A DNA stretch of 64,000 nucleotides from an uncultured Draconibacterium sp. (GTDB lineage Bacteria; Bacteroidota; Bacteroidia; Bacteroidales; Prolixibacteraceae): contig NZ_OY781464.1 of NCBI RefSeq assembly GCF_963676735.1, forward strand, positions 405,001 through 469,000, read 5' to 3'. The translations under genes were made by a program, and so were the position numbers. Below are positions 34,356-45,315 of this stretch, one piece after another (positions within the stretch are counted from its first letter, which is position 1; every line of letters starts with the position of its first letter). The notes beneath the pieces are model-generated. The model was given only the letters and a program-made list of their open reading frames with translations, was not told the DNA's origin and did not search any database.

Positions 34356-34646
34356 ATGGAAATTTTAGTAAAACCATTAGTTACAGAAAAAATGACCGAC
34401 CAGTCGGAACGTTTTAACCGTTACGGTTTTGTGGTAGATAAAAGAGCAAGTAAGCCGGAAATTAAAAAAGCCGTTGAGGATCTTTATAATGTTACGGTTG
34501 AAAGCGTAAATACCATGGTTTACGGTGGTAAAGTGAAATCGAGATACACCAAGGGCGGTATAATTACCGGAAAAACAGCGGCTTTTAAAAAGGCCATTGT
34601 TACTTTGGTTGAAGGAGATAGCATTGACTTTTATAGTAATATATAA
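34356..34646 (+). CDS. rplW: Ribosomal protein L23
   Basis: uL23 of 96 residues, located at the tunnel exit where trigger factor and SRP dock. It has ILVKPLVTEKMT, KRASKPEIKKAVEDLYNVTVESVNT and a short basic loop, as in the family. Confidence 0.98.
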   Translation: MEILVKPLVTEKMTDQSERFNRYGFVVDKRASKPEIKKAVEDLYNVTVESVNTMVYGGKVKSRYTKGGIITGKTAAFKKAIVTLVEGDSIDFYSNI

Positions 34647-34668
34647 TAGTATATAATTAATAAGTATT

Positions 34669-35493
<825 letters not shown>

Positions 35494-35509
35494 TAAAGAG
35501 GAATAAATT

Positions 35510-35779
35510 ATGAGTCGTTCATTAAAAAAAGGCCCGTTTATCGATTTCAAGCTCGAACGTAAAGTTTTAGCAATGAATGAATCGAACAAAAAGTCGGTTG
35601 TAAAAACCTGGGCCAGGGCATCAGTAATTTCTCCTGATTTTGTAGGACATACTATTGCAGTACACAACGGAAACAAATTCATCCCGGTATACGTGACCGA
35701 AAATATGGTAGGACACCGTTTGGGCGAATTTGCTCCAACCCGTACATTCAGGGGGCATGCTGGTAATAAAAAAAGATAG
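35510..35779 (+). CDS. rpsS: Ribosomal protein S19
   Basis: uS19 of 89 residues in the 30S head, forming a pair with S13. It begins [15 protein letters not shown] and has [20 protein letters not shown] and [12 protein letters not shown]. An AGAGGA lies 9 bp upstream, a partial Shine-Dalgarno. Confidence 0.99.
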   Translation: MSRSLKKGPFIDFKLERKVLAMNESNKKSVVKTWARASVISPDFVGHTIAVHNGNKFIPVYVTENMVGHRLGEFAPTRTFRGHAGNKKR

Positions 35780-35805
35780 GCATTAATATTTAAAAAGTAA
35801 GTACA

Positions 35806-36225
35806 ATGGGTGCCAGAAAAAGACTAGCAGCTGAGAAAAGAAAAGAAGAGAAAAAGCAACAATATTTTGCTGTTTTACGCAACTGCCCTACATCTCCAAG
35901 GAAAATGAGGTTAGTAGCCGATATGATCCGCGGAATGGAGGTTAATAAAGCCTTAGATGTATTGAAGTATTCTTCAAAAGAAGCATCACGCAGGGTAGAG
36001 AAACTTCTTCTTTCAGCCATTGCCAATTGGCAGGCTAAAAACGAAGGAGTTCGTTTAGAAGAAAGTGAACTTTACGTATCACAAATCATGGTAGATTCAG
36101 GTCGTATTTTGAAACGTTTACGTCCGGCTCCCCAGGGTCGTGCACACCGTATCAGAAAACGTTCGAATCACGTGACAATTTACGTAGATAGTAAGGAAAG
36201 TGTTGTTGAAGAAAACCTTAATTAA
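35806..36225 (+). CDS. rplV: Ribosomal protein L22
   Basis: uL22 of 139 residues, whose beta-hairpin lines the exit tunnel. The N-terminus has a Lys/Glu-rich extension ([18 protein letters not shown]) ahead of the core [21 protein letters not shown]. The hairpin [21 protein letters not shown] is intact. Confidence 0.98.
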   Translation: MGARKRLAAEKRKEEKKQQYFAVLRNCPTSPRKMRLVADMIRGMEVNKALDVLKYSSKEASRRVEKLLLSAIANWQAKNEGVRLEESELYVSQIMVDSGRILKRLRPAPQGRAHRIRKRSNHVTIYVDSKESVVEENLN

Positions 36226-36231
36226 TAGTAC

Positions 36232-36945
36232 ATGGGACAAAAAGTAAATCCGATAGCAAATCGTTTGGGCTTCATCAAAGGATGGGATTCAAACTGGTTC
36301 GGTGGTGATAATTACGGCGATAAGCTGGTTGAAGACCAAAAGATCAGGAAATACCTGAATGCTCGTTTGGCCAAAGCCAGTATATCAAGAATCGTTATTG
36401 AACGTACCTTGAAGCTAATCACCATCACCGTTCATACTTCTCGCCCAGGTATTATCATTGGTAAAGGCGGTCAGGAAGTTGACAAACTGAAAGAAGAATT
36501 AAAAAACATTACCAAAAAAGAGGTTCAAATCAACATTTTCGAGATCAAACGTCCTGAACTCGATGCCAAGATTGTTGCAAATAATATTGCACGTCAGATC
36601 GAGGGTAAAATAGCTTACCGCAGGGCAGTGAAAATGGCCATCGCTTCAACCATGAGAATGGGAGCAGAAGGAATCAAAGTATTGGTTTCGGGACGCTTAA
36701 ACGGAGCAGAAATGGCTCGTTCTGAAATGTATAAAGACGGCCGTACTCCACTTCATACTTTGCGTGCAGATATCGACTACGCATTGGCTGAAGCCCTGAC
36801 TAAAACCGGTTTAATCGGTGTAAAAGTTTGGATTTGTAAGGGTATGGTATACGGAAATCGTGACCTTTCACCTAACCTTGGCCAAAAATCAGGCCGTCCG
36901 GGTGGAAACAGAGGTGGCGGAAATCGTAATCGTCGAAGAAAATAG
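36232..36945 (+). CDS. rpsC: Ribosomal protein S3
   Basis: uS3 of 237 residues, part of the mRNA entry channel and its helicase activity. It has [17 protein letters not shown], the KH domain with [16 protein letters not shown], and a Gly/Arg/Asn-rich C-terminal tail ([17 protein letters not shown]). Confidence 0.99.
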   Translation: MGQKVNPIANRLGFIKGWDSNWFGGDNYGDKLVEDQKIRKYLNARLAKASISRIVIERTLKLITITVHTSRPGIIIGKGGQEVDKLKEELKNITKKEVQINIFEIKRPELDAKIVANNIARQIEGKIAYRRAVKMAIASTMRMGAEGIKVLVSGRLNGAEMARSEMYKDGRTPLHTLRADIDYALAEALTKTGLIGVKVWICKGMVYGNRDLSPNLGQKSGRPGGNRGGGNRNRRRK

Positions 36946-36973
36946 TGGTTTAACACTCACAATTTAAAAAAGG

Positions 36974-37396
36974 ATGTTACAGCCAAGAAAAGTAAAATTT
37001 AGAAGAGTACAAAAGGGCCGAATTAAAGGTAATGCGCAACGCGGAAACCAGTTAGCATTCGGTTCATTTGGAATAAAGTCGTTGGAAGAATCGTGGCTTA
37101 CCGGTAGGCAGATTGAAGCTGCCAGGGTTGCGGTAACACGTTATATGCAACGTCGTGGTCAAATATGGATTCGCGTATTCCCCGATAAACCAATTACCAA
37201 AAAACCCGCCGAAGTAAGGATGGGTAAAGGAAAAGGTGCTCCTGAAGGATTTGTTGCTCCGATAGCTCCGGGGCGTGTAATTATTGAAGCCGAAGGCGTT
37301 CCAATGGAAACAGCCAAAGAAGCTTTAAGACTTGCCGCTCAGAAACTGCCGGTAAAAACAAAGTTTATGGTTAGACGTGATTATGTTGAAGAATAA
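36974..37396 (+). CDS. rplP: Ribosomal protein L16
   Basis: uL16 of 140 residues, beside the A-site tRNA. It shows [19 protein letters not shown], the Arg-rich loop [27 protein letters not shown], and [21 protein letters not shown]. Confidence 0.99.
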   Translation: MLQPRKVKFRRVQKGRIKGNAQRGNQLAFGSFGIKSLEESWLTGRQIEAARVAVTRYMQRRGQIWIRVFPDKPITKKPAEVRMGKGKGAPEGFVAPIAPGRVIIEAEGVPMETAKEALRLAAQKLPVKTKFMVRRDYVEE

Positions 37397-37409
37397 AATT
37401 AGGTGAATC

Positions 37410-37613
37410 ATGAAAGTAAGTGAAATCAAAGAAATGACGAACAACGAAATCGTTGAACGTCTGCAGATTGAAAAAGAAAATCTTGTTCGCCTAAGAATGA
37501 ATCATGCAGTATCTCCGCTTGAAAATCCTAACAAGTTGAAGGAAACTAAAGCTACAATTGCACGATTGAATACAATTCTTCGCGAAAGAGAATTAAACGA
37601 AAATCAGAATTAA
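37410..37613 (+). CDS. rpmC: Ribosomal protein L29
   Basis: uL29 of 67 residues, a helical hairpin at the tunnel exit. Its pattern is [18 protein letters not shown], then [21 protein letters not shown]. Confidence 0.96.
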   Translation: MKVSEIKEMTNNEIVERLQIEKENLVRLRMNHAVSPLENPNKLKETKATIARLNTILRERELNENQN

Positions 37614-37620
37614 TTCAACG

Positions 37621-37884
37621 ATGGAAAATAAAGAAAGAAATCTCAGAAAAGAGAGAATCGGGGTCGTTGTTAGTGATAAAATGGATAAATCAATTGTGGT
37701 GGCTGAAAAACGTAAAGTTAAGCACCCAATTTACGGTAAGTTTGTTAACAAAACTACCAAATTCCATGTCCACGATGAGAAAAATGATTGCAACGTTGGA
37801 GATACAGTAAGGATTATGGAAACTCGTCCTTTAAGTAAAACCAAATGTTGGAGAGTAGTTGAAATAATTGAAAGAGCTAAGTAA
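37621..37884 (+). CDS. rpsQ: Ribosomal protein S17
   Basis: uS17 of 87 residues, an OB-fold protein binding 16S helix 11. It shows [31 protein letters not shown] and [15 protein letters not shown]. Confidence 0.98.
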   Translation: MENKERNLRKERIGVVVSDKMDKSIVVAEKRKVKHPIYGKFVNKTTKFHVHDEKNDCNVGDTVRIMETRPLSKTKCWRVVEIIERAK

Positions 37885-37886
37885 TC

Positions 37887-38252
37887 ATGGTACAACAAGA
37901 ATCAAGATGTTCGGTAGCCGATAACAGTGGAGCAAAAGAAGTTTTAGTGATCCGTGTATTAGGCGGGACACGTAAACGATATGCTACATTGGGCGACACT
38001 GTAGTGGTTACTGTTAAAAGTGCAATTGCCGGAGGCGAAATGAAAAAAGGTACTGTATCGCGCGCTATTGTTGTTCGTACGAAAAAAGAAAATCGTCGTC
38101 AGGACGGTTCTTATATTCGTTTTGATGATAACGCCGTAGTACTTCTAAATAACGCCGGAGAAATGCGTGGAACACGTATATTCGGGCCTGTTGCACGTGA
38201 ATTACGCGAGAAGAATATGAAAATTATTTCACTCGCTCCAGAAGTATTGTAA
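37887..38252 (+). CDS. rplN: Ribosomal protein L14
   Basis: uL14 of 121 residues, at the subunit interface. It begins [19 protein letters not shown] and has the [22 protein letters not shown] ending. It starts 2 bp after rpsQ. Confidence 0.99.
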   Translation: MVQQESRCSVADNSGAKEVLVIRVLGGTRKRYATLGDTVVVTVKSAIAGGEMKKGTVSRAIVVRTKKENRRQDGSYIRFDDNAVVLLNNAGEMRGTRIFGPVARELREKNMKIISLAPEVL

Positions 38253-38269
38253 AAAGAAAAAAGCTCAAA

Positions 38270-38593
38270 ATGCAGAAAAAGTTACACATAAAAAAAGGTG
38301 ACACTGTGGTAGTGATTACAGGAAACAGTAAAGGCCAAAAAGGTCGTGTGCTGGAAGTAATTCGCAAAACCGACAGAGCAATAGTTGAAGGTGTTAACAT
38401 GATAAAAAAGCATACCAAACCAAACGCGCAAGCGCCACAGGGAGGTATCATCGAACAGGAAGCACCGGTGCATATTTCTAACCTTATGCTAGTTGATCCT
38501 AAAACAGGAGAAGCCACGCGCATAGGAAGGAAATTGAATGACGATGGTAAATTAGTTCGTATTTCTAAAAAATCAGGAGAGGAGATTAAGTAA
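38270..38593 (+). CDS. rplX: Ribosomal protein L24
   Basis: uL24 of 107 residues, an assembly initiator with a KOW motif: [23 protein letters not shown], then [14 protein letters not shown]. Its stop codon overlaps the rplE start (TAATG). Confidence 0.98.
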   Translation: MQKKLHIKKGDTVVVITGNSKGQKGRVLEVIRKTDRAIVEGVNMIKKHTKPNAQAPQGGIIEQEAPVHISNLMLVDPKTGEATRIGRKLNDDGKLVRISKKSGEEIK

Positions 38594-39150
38594 TGGCTTA
38601 CGTACCAACTCTTAAAAAGAAATATCAGGAAGAAATAATCCCTGCACTAAAGAAAGAGTTCGATTACTCTTCTGTAATGCAGGTTCCGAAATTAGAAAAG
38701 ATAATCCTTAACCAAGGTGTAGGAGCTGCAATCGCCGATAAAAAATTAATCGACGTAGCACAAACAGAGATGACAATGATCGCCGGCCAGCAAGCCGTAC
38801 AAACAGTGTCGAAAAAGGATATCTCTAATTTCAAATTGAGAAAGAAAATGCCAATTGGCGTGCGTGTTACATTGCGTCGCGACCAAATGTATGAATTCTT
38901 AGACCGTTTAATTGCTGTGGCACTGCCACGTATTCGCGACTTTAAAGGTATCGAAAGCAAAATGGACGGCCGCGGAAACTACACTCTTGGCGTTCCGGAA
39001 CAAATAATTTTCCCGGAGATTGTACTTGATAAAGTAAGTAAGATCAACGGAATGAATATTACCTTTGTCACTTCTGCAAAAACCGATGAAGAAGGTTTTG
39101 CTTTGTTGAAAGAATTAGGTTTACCATTTAAAAACGTTAAAAAGAACTAA
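38593..39150 (+). CDS. rplE: Ribosomal protein L5
   Basis: uL5 of 185 residues binds 5S rRNA in the central protuberance. It has [38 protein letters not shown] and [11 protein letters not shown], as in the family. Confidence 0.99.
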   Translation: MAYVPTLKKKYQEEIIPALKKEFDYSSVMQVPKLEKIILNQGVGAAIADKKLIDVAQTEMTMIAGQQAVQTVSKKDISNFKLRKKMPIGVRVTLRRDQMYEFLDRLIAVALPRIRDFKGIESKMDGRGNYTLGVPEQIIFPEIVLDKVSKINGMNITFVTSAKTDEEGFALLKELGLPFKNVKKN

Positions 39151-39152
39151 TA

Positions 39153-39422
39153 ATGGCTAAAGAATCAATGAAGGCACGCGAAGTGAAACGTGCAAAATTA
39201 GTTGAGAAATACGCCGAAAAACGAGCCAGGCTGAAAGCTGAAGGCGACTGGGAAGGTTTGCAAAAACTGCCAAAGAACTCGTCGAAAGTACGTTTGCACA
39301 ACCGTTGTAAACTAAGCGGACGTCCGAAAGGATATATGCGCCAATTCGGTATCAGCAGGATTGATTTTAGGGAAATGGCCTCAAACGGTTTAATTCCCGG
39401 AGTTAAAAAGGCAAGTTGGTAA
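39153..39422 (+). CDS. rpsN: Ribosomal protein S14, zinc-free type
   Basis: uS14 of 89 residues. [31 protein letters not shown] shows only one Cys in place of the CxxC pairs of the zinc-binding form, so this is the longer C-minus version that does not need zinc. Confidence 0.98.
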   Translation: MAKESMKAREVKRAKLVEKYAEKRARLKAEGDWEGLQKLPKNSSKVRLHNRCKLSGRPKGYMRQFGISRIDFREMASNGLIPGVKKASW

Positions 39423-39443
39423 TCGTTAAAAGAAACTTGAAAA

Positions 39444-39851
39444 ATGAGTAAAGTAACAGATCCAATAGCAGATTATCTGACAAGGGTAAGAAATGCAATT
39501 ATGGCGAAAAACCGTGTAGTTGACATTCCAGCTTCAAATTTAAAGAAAGAGATAACTAAACTTTTGAAAGAAAAAGGGTACATCTTAAACTACAAATTTG
39601 AAGAAGGTGTTGGTGTGCAAGGCAACATAAAAATTGCATTGAAATACAATCCGGAAACAAAAGTATCTGCAATAAAAGCGTTAGAACGCATTAGTAAACC
39701 AGGTTTACGTCAGTACTGCGACACAACCAGTATTCCACGTGTACTAAATGGTTTAGGCATAGCAATAATCTCTACCTCGAAAGGTGTAATTACCGATAAA
39801 GAAGCTCGCGAGCTTAACGTAGGTGGAGAAGTTTTATGTTACGTGTATTAA
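39444..39851 (+). CDS. rpsH: Ribosomal protein S8
   Basis: uS8 of 135 residues, a key 16S central-domain binder and the spc-operon autoregulator in E. coli. It shows [16 protein letters not shown] and [26 protein letters not shown]. Sixteen bases later rplF starts behind an unusually strong Shine-Dalgarno. Confidence 0.99.
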   Translation: MSKVTDPIADYLTRVRNAIMAKNRVVDIPASNLKKEITKLLKEKGYILNYKFEEGVGVQGNIKIALKYNPETKVSAIKALERISKPGLRQYCDTTSIPRVLNGLGIAIISTSKGVITDKEARELNVGGEVLCYVY

Positions 39852-39853
39852 TA

Positions 39854-39860
39854 GGGAGGA
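39854..39860 (+). promoter_or_regulatory. Strong Shine-Dalgarno before rplF
   Basis: GGGAGGA ends 6 bp before the rplF ATG at 39867. The other ribosomal genes here start behind A/T-rich sequence with no such motif, as is normal for Bacteroidota, so this one stands out. Confidence 0.7.
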
Positions 39861-39866
39861 ACAGTC

Positions 39867-40424
39867 ATGTCAAGAATAGGAAAATTACCCATTTCAATCC
39901 CTGCGGGAGTAGAAGTTAAAGTTAACGACGAAAATGTTGTTAGCGTTAAAGGCCCACTAGGTGAATTGACTCAGCAAGTTGATCCGGTAATCGAGGTATC
40001 CGTTGAAGACGGAACTATCGAGGTTAAAAGAAGCGGTGATTCAAAACGCGAAAAGTCAATGCACGGACTGTATCGTTCTCTGGTTAATAACATGGTGGAA
40101 GGTGTATCGAAAGGATACGAGATTAAGTTGGAATTAGTTGGTGTAGGTTATCGTGCAGAAGTTCTGCCCAATAATGTATTAGACCTTGTATTAGGTTTTG
40201 CTCACCATACTTACCTGCAACTTCCTTCTGAAGTTAAAGTAGAGGCAGTATCTGATAAACGTAGTACTCCAACCGTGACATTAAAAAGTCACGACAAACA
40301 ATTAATTGGTCAAGTAGCTGCAAAAATCAGATCATTCCGTAAACCTGAACCTTACAAAGGAAAAGGTATTAAGTTTGTTGGCGAAGTATTGAGGCGTAAA
40401 GCTGGTAAAGCCGCTGCAAAATAA
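39867..40424 (+). CDS. rplF: Ribosomal protein L6
   Basis: uL6 of 185 residues, near the factor-binding site of the 50S subunit. It has SRIGKLPISIPAGVEV and the C-terminal RKPEPYKGKGIKFVGEVLRRKAGKAA. It is the one ribosomal gene here with a full GGGAGGA ribosome-binding site. Confidence 0.99.
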   Translation: MSRIGKLPISIPAGVEVKVNDENVVSVKGPLGELTQQVDPVIEVSVEDGTIEVKRSGDSKREKSMHGLYRSLVNNMVEGVSKGYEIKLELVGVGYRAEVLPNNVLDLVLGFAHHTYLQLPSEVKVEAVSDKRSTPTVTLKSHDKQLIGQVAAKIRSFRKPEPYKGKGIKFVGEVLRRKAGKAAAK

Positions 40425-40445
40425 TTTTTTAAAAGATTAATTATT

Positions 40446-40802
40446 ATGGCATTAACAAAAGTTCAAAGGCGAGCAAGAATAAAAAGTCGCGTACGCACAG
40501 TTGTTTCCGGCACAGCAGAACGTCCAAGATTAAGTGTATACAGAAGTAACAAACAAATCTACGTTCAGGTTATCGACGATGTACAAGGAACAACTTTATT
40601 AGCAGTTTCATCATCAGATAAAGGTATCGCTGATGCCAGCGGAACAAAAAGTGAAAAAGCTGCAATGGTTGGTAAAGCAGTTGCTGAAAAAGCACTGGCA
40701 GCCGGAATTACTGAAGTTGTATTCGACAGAGGTGGTAACTTATACCACGGAAGAGTAAAACAATTAGCTGACGCTGCCCGCGAAGGCGGCCTTAAATTCT
40801 AA
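40446..40802 (+). CDS. rplR: Ribosomal protein L18
   Basis: uL18 of 118 residues, a 5S rRNA-binding protein. It shows [36 protein letters not shown] and [25 protein letters not shown]. Confidence 0.98.
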   Translation: MALTKVQRRARIKSRVRTVVSGTAERPRLSVYRSNKQIYVQVIDDVQGTTLLAVSSSDKGIADASGTKSEKAAMVGKAVAEKALAAGITEVVFDRGGNLYHGRVKQLADAAREGGLKF

Positions 40803-40807
40803 TAATT

Positions 40808-41323
40808 ATGGCGAAAGTAAGTAATAAAGTAAAAACAAGCGACCTGGAATTAAAAGACAGGTTGGTAGCCATTAACCGTGTAACCAAAGTAACAAAGGGT
40901 GGACGTACATTCAGTTTCTCTGCCATTGTTGTTGTTGGAAACGAGGATGGAATTGTAGGTTGGGGCCTTGGTAAAGCAAGCGAAGTAACTACTGCAATTG
41001 CAAAAGGTATTGACGCAGCTAAAAAGAACCTGGTAAAAGTTCCGGTAATTAACGGAACAATACCGCACGAACAAACAGCAAAATTTGGAGGAGCAAACAT
41101 TTTGTTAAAACCAGCTTCATCGGGTACTGGTCTAAAAGCCGGGGGTGCAATGCGTGCCGTACTTGAAAGCGCTGGTGTACACGACGTACTGGCAAAATCA
41201 AAAGGTTCATCCAACCCACACAACCTGGTAAAGGCAACAATGGAAGCACTTACCGAGTTGCGGGATGCTTATATGGTAGCAGAACACAGAGGTGTATCAC
41301 TGGAAAAAGTTTTTAAAGGATAA
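40808..41323 (+). CDS. rpsE: Ribosomal protein S5
   Basis: uS5 of 171 residues, needed for decoding fidelity. It shows [34 protein letters not shown] and [19 protein letters not shown]. It is complete. Confidence 0.99.
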   Translation: MAKVSNKVKTSDLELKDRLVAINRVTKVTKGGRTFSFSAIVVVGNEDGIVGWGLGKASEVTTAIAKGIDAAKKNLVKVPVINGTIPHEQTAKFGGANILLKPASSGTGLKAGGAMRAVLESAGVHDVLAKSKGSSNPHNLVKATMEALTELRDAYMVAEHRGVSLEKVFKG

Positions 41324-41330
41324 CACAGTT

Positions 41331-41513
41331 ATGGCTAAATTAAAAATTACACAAGTAAAAAGTGGTATCGGTTCAACAAAACGCCAAAAAGCAACACTTG
41401 AAGCGTTAGGTTTGAAAAAATTGAACCAAACTGTTGTTCACGAGGCTACTCCTCAAATTGTTGGTATGGTTAACAAAATGAGGCATTTAATTAGTGTTGA
41501 AGAAGTTAAGTAA
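41331..41513 (+). CDS. rpmD: Ribosomal protein L30
   Basis: uL30 of 60 residues: [20 protein letters not shown] followed by [23 protein letters not shown]. The ATG at 41331 was chosen; a longer frame from 41292 overlaps rpsE and does not match the family start. A hairpin follows its stop. Confidence 0.97.
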   Translation: MAKLKITQVKSGIGSTKRQKATLEALGLKKLNQTVVHEATPQIVGMVNKMRHLISVEEVK

Positions 41514-41537
41514 TATTTCAAACCATTGAAATTATGA

Positions 41538-41565
41538 AACGGGTCTTGATTACTCGAGACCCGTT
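41538..41565 (+). other. Stem-loop between rpmD and rplO
   Basis: AACGGGTCT (41538-41546), a 10-nt loop and AGACCCGTT (41557-41565) form a perfect 9-bp stem with no T-run after it, 38 bp before the rplO start. It is the only sizeable hairpin seen in the spc part of the cluster. Confidence 0.6.
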
Positions 41566-41602
41566 CCATCTTATTCAATTGAATATTAAAATATTTAATA
41601 AG

Positions 41603-42049
41603 ATGAATTTAAGTAACTTACAACCTGCAGAAGGATCGACTAAAACAACAAAACGAATTGGTCGTGGTCAGGGCTCAGGCCGTGGCGGTACATCAACTCG
41701 TGGTCATAAAGGCCAAAAGTCGCGTTCAGGTTACTCCAGGAAAATTGGTTTCGAAGGCGGTCAGATGCCTTTGCAACGTGTAGTTCCTAAAATGGGATTT
41801 AAAAACATTAATCGTGTTGAATACAAAGCAATCAACCTTGATGTTCTTGAAAACCTGGCTACAAAAAAGAACCTGACGGTAATTGACAAAGAGTCCTTGG
41901 TTAGCGCAGGTATCGCGTCGAAAAACGACAAGATTAAAATTCTTGGCGGTGGTACTTTAACTAAAAAACTAGAAGTTAAAGCCAACGCATTTTCAAAAAG
42001 CGCGAAAGAAGCAATAGAAAAATTAGAAGGAACAACTGAAATACTTTAA
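41603..42049 (+). CDS. rplO: Ribosomal protein L15
   Basis: uL15 of 148 residues. It shows MNLSNLQPAEGSTK, RIGRGQGSGRGGTSTRGHKGQKSRSG and GFEGGQMPLQRVVPKMGF. The ATG at 41603 matches the family; the frame also opens at 41534, but that ATG lies just before the upstream stem-loop and adds 23 unrelated codons. Confidence 0.98.
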   Translation: MNLSNLQPAEGSTKTTKRIGRGQGSGRGGTSTRGHKGQKSRSGYSRKIGFEGGQMPLQRVVPKMGFKNINRVEYKAINLDVLENLATKKNLTVIDKESLVSAGIASKNDKIKILGGGTLTKKLEVKANAFSKSAKEAIEKLEGTTEIL

Positions 42050-42055
42050 ACCGTA

Positions 42056-43393
42056 ATGAAACGATTTATAGAGACCCTAAAGAATATTTATAAGATTGAA
42101 GATCTAAGGTTCAGAATTGGAACAACACTTTTTTTCCTGTTAATTTACAGGTTAGGCTCGTTTGTTTCGCTTCCGGGAATCGATCCGGCACAGTTACAAA
42201 ACCTGCAAAATCAAACATCAGATGGTCTGCTGGGATTGATTAACATGTTTTCGGGTGGTGCCTTTGCACAGGCTTCTATCTTTGCTTTAGGAATCATGCC
42301 GTATATTTCTGCCTCAATTGTTATCCAGTTAATGGGTATCGCAGTTCCCTATTTCCAGAGGTTGCAGAAAGAGGGAGAGTCAGGAAGAAGGAAAATTAAC
42401 CAGATTACACGGTATTTAACTGTGCTAATTCTGATTCCGCAGGCATCGGCATATCTTACCAATCTTCATTACCAACTGCCCGATTCGGCATTCGCACTGA
42501 GTGGAATATGGTTTAATGCTCCATCCATTGTGATTTTAACTGCCGGTTCGATGTTTGTTTTATGGTTAGGTGAACGTATTACCGATAAAGGTATTGGTAA
42601 TGGTATCTCCTTAATCATTATGATTGGTATTATTGCCCGTTTACCCATGTCGGTTGTACAAGAATTCGGTAACCGAATTAACCAACAGGGTGGAGGTTTA
42701 GTAATGTTCCTGGTAGAGTTTGTTATCTTGTTTATCGTATTTATGGCATCAATTGCCCTGGTACAGGGAACCCGTAGGATTCCGGTACAGTACGCTAAAC
42801 GAATTGTAGGTAACAAGCAATACGGCGGAGTACGTCAGTACATCCCTCTTAAAGTGAATGCCGCAGGTGTAATGCCTATCATTTTTGCTCAGGCAATTAT
42901 GATGGTGCCTATTACAATTGTTGGTGTTGCTAATTCTGAAAATTTGCGTGGTGTTGCGGCTGCTCTATCAAACATCACAGGTTTTTGGTATAATTTAACA
43001 CAATTTTTATTAGTGGTAGCTTTTACGTATTTTTACACCGCTATTACTATTAACCCAACACAAATGGCAGAAGACATGAAGAAAAACGGCGGTTTTATTC
43101 CGGGGGTTAAACCCGGTAAGAAAACGGTTGAGTTTTTGGATACTGTAATGTCGCGCATAACTTTACCAGGATCAATTTTTCTTGGTTTAGTAACAATAAT
43201 GCCGGCATTTGCCATGATGATGGGAATTAGCCAGTCGTTTGCCCTGTTTTACGGTGGTACATCGCTGCTTATTCTTGTTGGTGTAGTGTTAGATACCTTA
43301 CAGCAAATTGAAAGTCACTTGTTGATGCGCCATTATGATGGTTTGATGCAATCAGGCCGAATTAAAGGACGTCCGGGTATTGGAGGAATGTAA
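42056..43393 (+). CDS. secY: Preprotein translocase subunit SecY
   Basis: SecY forms the protein-conducting channel of the inner membrane with SecE and SecG. The 445 residues have ten hydrophobic spans, the plug region (LLGLINMFSGGAFAQASIFALGIMPYISASIVIQL), the cytoplasmic loop with YFQRLQKEGESGRRKINQITRYLT, and VEFLDTVMSRITLPGS. It follows rplO by 6 bp. The map gene that often follows secY is absent here, and infA is next. Confidence 0.99.
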   Translation: MKRFIETLKNIYKIEDLRFRIGTTLFFLLIYRLGSFVSLPGIDPAQLQNLQNQTSDGLLGLINMFSGGAFAQASIFALGIMPYISASIVIQLMGIAVPYFQRLQKEGESGRRKINQITRYLTVLILIPQASAYLTNLHYQLPDSAFALSGIWFNAPSIVILTAGSMFVLWLGERITDKGIGNGISLIIMIGIIARLPMSVVQEFGNRINQQGGGLVMFLVEFVILFIVFMASIALVQGTRRIPVQYAKRIVGNKQYGGVRQYIPLKVNAAGVMPIIFAQAIMMVPITIVGVANSENLRGVAAALSNITGFWYNLTQFLLVVAFTYFYTAITINPTQMAEDMKKNGGFIPGVKPGKKTVEFLDTVMSRITLPGSIFLGLVTIMPAFAMMMGISQSFALFYGGTSLLILVGVVLDTLQQIESHLLMRHYDGLMQSGRIKGRPGIGGM

Positions 43394-43458
43394 AACAAAT
43401 TGTAGAGAGATTTATTTAGTAGTTAAACTTATTCAAAAAAAATTAAAAGTAGTTTTTT

Positions 43459-43680
43459 ATGGCAAAACAACCATCCATAGAACAAGATGGAACAATTATA
43501 GAAGCATTATCAAACGCAATGTTTCGGGTTGAACTGGAAAATGGTCATGTAATTACAGGACACATTTCCGGGAAAATGAGAATGCATTATATTAAAATTT
43601 TGCCAGGGGATAAGGTAAAAGTCGAAATGTCTCCTTACGATTTAACTAAAGGTAGAATTACATTTAGGTACAAAAACTAA
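43459..43680 (+). CDS. infA: Translation initiation factor IF-1
   Basis: IF-1 of 73 residues, an OB-fold protein that blocks the A site during initiation. It shows [47 protein letters not shown] and [16 protein letters not shown]. It lies between secY and rpmJ. Confidence 0.98.
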   Translation: MAKQPSIEQDGTIIEALSNAMFRVELENGHVITGHISGKMRMHYIKILPGDKVKVEMSPYDLTKGRITFRYKN

Positions 43681-43747
43681 AGATTGTATAGGAAACGAGT
43701 CCCGGCCTAAGTCGGGCATCGATACAAAAAATTAAAAAAATAATAAG

Positions 43748-43864
43748 ATGAAAACTCGTGTTTCAGTAAAAAAACGTAGCGAAGACTGCAAAATTATACG
43801 CAGAAAAGGACGTTTGTATGTGATTAATAAAAAGAACCCTAAGTTTAAACAACGTCAAGGGTAA
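43748..43864 (+). CDS. rpmJ: Ribosomal protein L36, zinc-free type
   Basis: This 38-codon gene encodes a protein beginning [20 protein letters not shown] and ending in [12 protein letters not shown], a clear bL36. Only Cys14 remains of the C-C-C-H zinc ligands found in E. coli L36 (here Ser11, Asn27, Phe33), so it is the C-minus form. It is placed canonically between infA and rpsM. Confidence 0.97.
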   Translation: MKTRVSVKKRSEDCKIIRRKGRLYVINKKNPKFKQRQG

Positions 43865-43889
43865 TTAATCTTTTAAAAAGAAGAATTTT

Positions 43890-44267
43890 ATGGCACGTAT
43901 TGTAGGTGTTGATATTCCAAGTAATAAAAGAGGTGAGGTTGCTCTTACCTATATTTATGGTATTGGCCGCAGCAGGGCAATAACTATCCTGGATGAAGCA
44001 GGTGTAGACAGAAACCTGAAAGTACAGGATTGGAACGACGAACAGTTGGCCGCTATTCGTGGAGTTATCGGCGATAACTTCAAAGTAGAAGGTGAATTGC
44101 GTTCTGAAGTACAAATGAACATTAAGCGATTAATGGACATTGGTTGTTACCGTGGTATCCGTCATCGTATCGGTTTACCGGTACGCGGGCAGAGCACAAA
44201 AAACAACGCACGTACCCGTAAAGGGAAACGTAAAACTGTTGCGAATAAAAAAATGGCCACTAAATAA
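43890..44267 (+). CDS. rpsM: Ribosomal protein S13
   Basis: uS13 of 125 residues contacts the P-site tRNA and the 50S subunit. It shows [29 protein letters not shown] and [36 protein letters not shown]. Confidence 0.99.
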   Translation: MARIVGVDIPSNKRGEVALTYIYGIGRSRAITILDEAGVDRNLKVQDWNDEQLAAIRGVIGDNFKVEGELRSEVQMNIKRLMDIGCYRGIRHRIGLPVRGQSTKNNARTRKGKRKTVANKKMATK

Positions 44268-44279
44268 GGAATTTAAGTT

Positions 44280-44669
44280 ATGGCAAAAAAGACAGGATCA
44301 AGTAGAAAGAGAACGGTGGTGGTTGAAGCCAATGGAATGGCTCATATCCACTCGTCTTTCAACAATATCATCATTACGCTGACAAATATGAACGGAGAGG
44401 TAATCTCTTGGTCGTCAGCCGGAAAAAAAGGATTCCGTGGTTCTAAAAAGAACACTCCTTATGCAGCTCAGGTAGCTTCAGAAGAGTGTGCTAAAACTGC
44501 TTATGACCTTGGACTACGTAAAGTTAAGGTATATGTTAAAGGACCTGGTAACGGTCGTGAATCGGCAATCAGAGCTTTGGCTACCATCGGTATACAGGTT
44601 ACTGAAATTGTTGATGTTACACCGCTTCCACACAATGGATGCAGGCCACCTAAAAGACGTAGAGTTTAA
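44280..44669 (+). CDS. rpsK: Ribosomal protein S11
   Basis: uS11 of 129 residues on the 30S platform. It shows [40 protein letters not shown] and the ending [13 protein letters not shown]. Confidence 0.99.
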   Translation: MAKKTGSSRKRTVVVEANGMAHIHSSFNNIIITLTNMNGEVISWSSAGKKGFRGSKKNTPYAAQVASEECAKTAYDLGLRKVKVYVKGPGNGRESAIRALATIGIQVTEIVDVTPLPHNGCRPPKRRRV

Positions 44670-44687
44670 TTTTAAAACGAAAAGGAA

Positions 44688-45296
44688 ATGGCAAGATATA
44701 GAGGACCAAAATCTAAAATCGCTCGTAAATTCGGTGAACCAATCTTCGGACCGGATAAAGTGTTCGAACACAAGAACTATCCTCCGGGGATGCACGGTTT
44801 ATCTTCTAAAAGAAGAAAAACCTCGGAATACGGGCTACAGTTGAAAGAAAAGCAAAAAGCTAAATATACTTACGGTGTATTGGAAAGACAATTCCGTACC
44901 CTTTTCAAAAAAGCTTCGGCTTCTAAAGGGGTAACCGGTGAAGTTTTACTGCAGTTGTTAGAGTCTCGTCTCGACAATGTTGTATTCCGTATGGGTATTG
45001 CTAAAACACGTGCAGCTGCACGTCAGTTTGTTTCACACAAACATATTACTGTTAATGGAAGCGTAGTAAATATTCCTTCGTACTCGGTTAAACCTGGCGA
45101 CATTATCGGTGTTCGCGAGAAATCTAAATCGTTAGAGGAAATTACTGACTCATTGCATTCGCGCAGAAGTTCACAATACGAATGGTTGGAATGGGATGGC
45201 GAGCAAATGGCCGGAAAATTTTTGAACCGTCCTGAACGTGAGGAAATTCCAGAAAACATCAAAGAGCAACTAATCGTAGAGTTGTATTCAAAATAA
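44688..45296 (+). CDS. rpsD: Ribosomal protein S4
   Basis: uS4 of 202 residues, a 16S assembly initiator. It has [27 protein letters not shown] and the S4 RNA-binding domain [31 protein letters not shown]. The zinc cysteines of some S4 proteins are absent. Confidence 0.99.
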   Translation: MARYRGPKSKIARKFGEPIFGPDKVFEHKNYPPGMHGLSSKRRKTSEYGLQLKEKQKAKYTYGVLERQFRTLFKKASASKGVTGEVLLQLLESRLDNVVFRMGIAKTRAAARQFVSHKHITVNGSVVNIPSYSVKPGDIIGVREKSKSLEEITDSLHSRRSSQYEWLEWDGEQMAGKFLNRPEREEIPENIKEQLIVELYSK

Positions 45297-45315
45297 TAAA
45301 ATTACTTAGAATATT

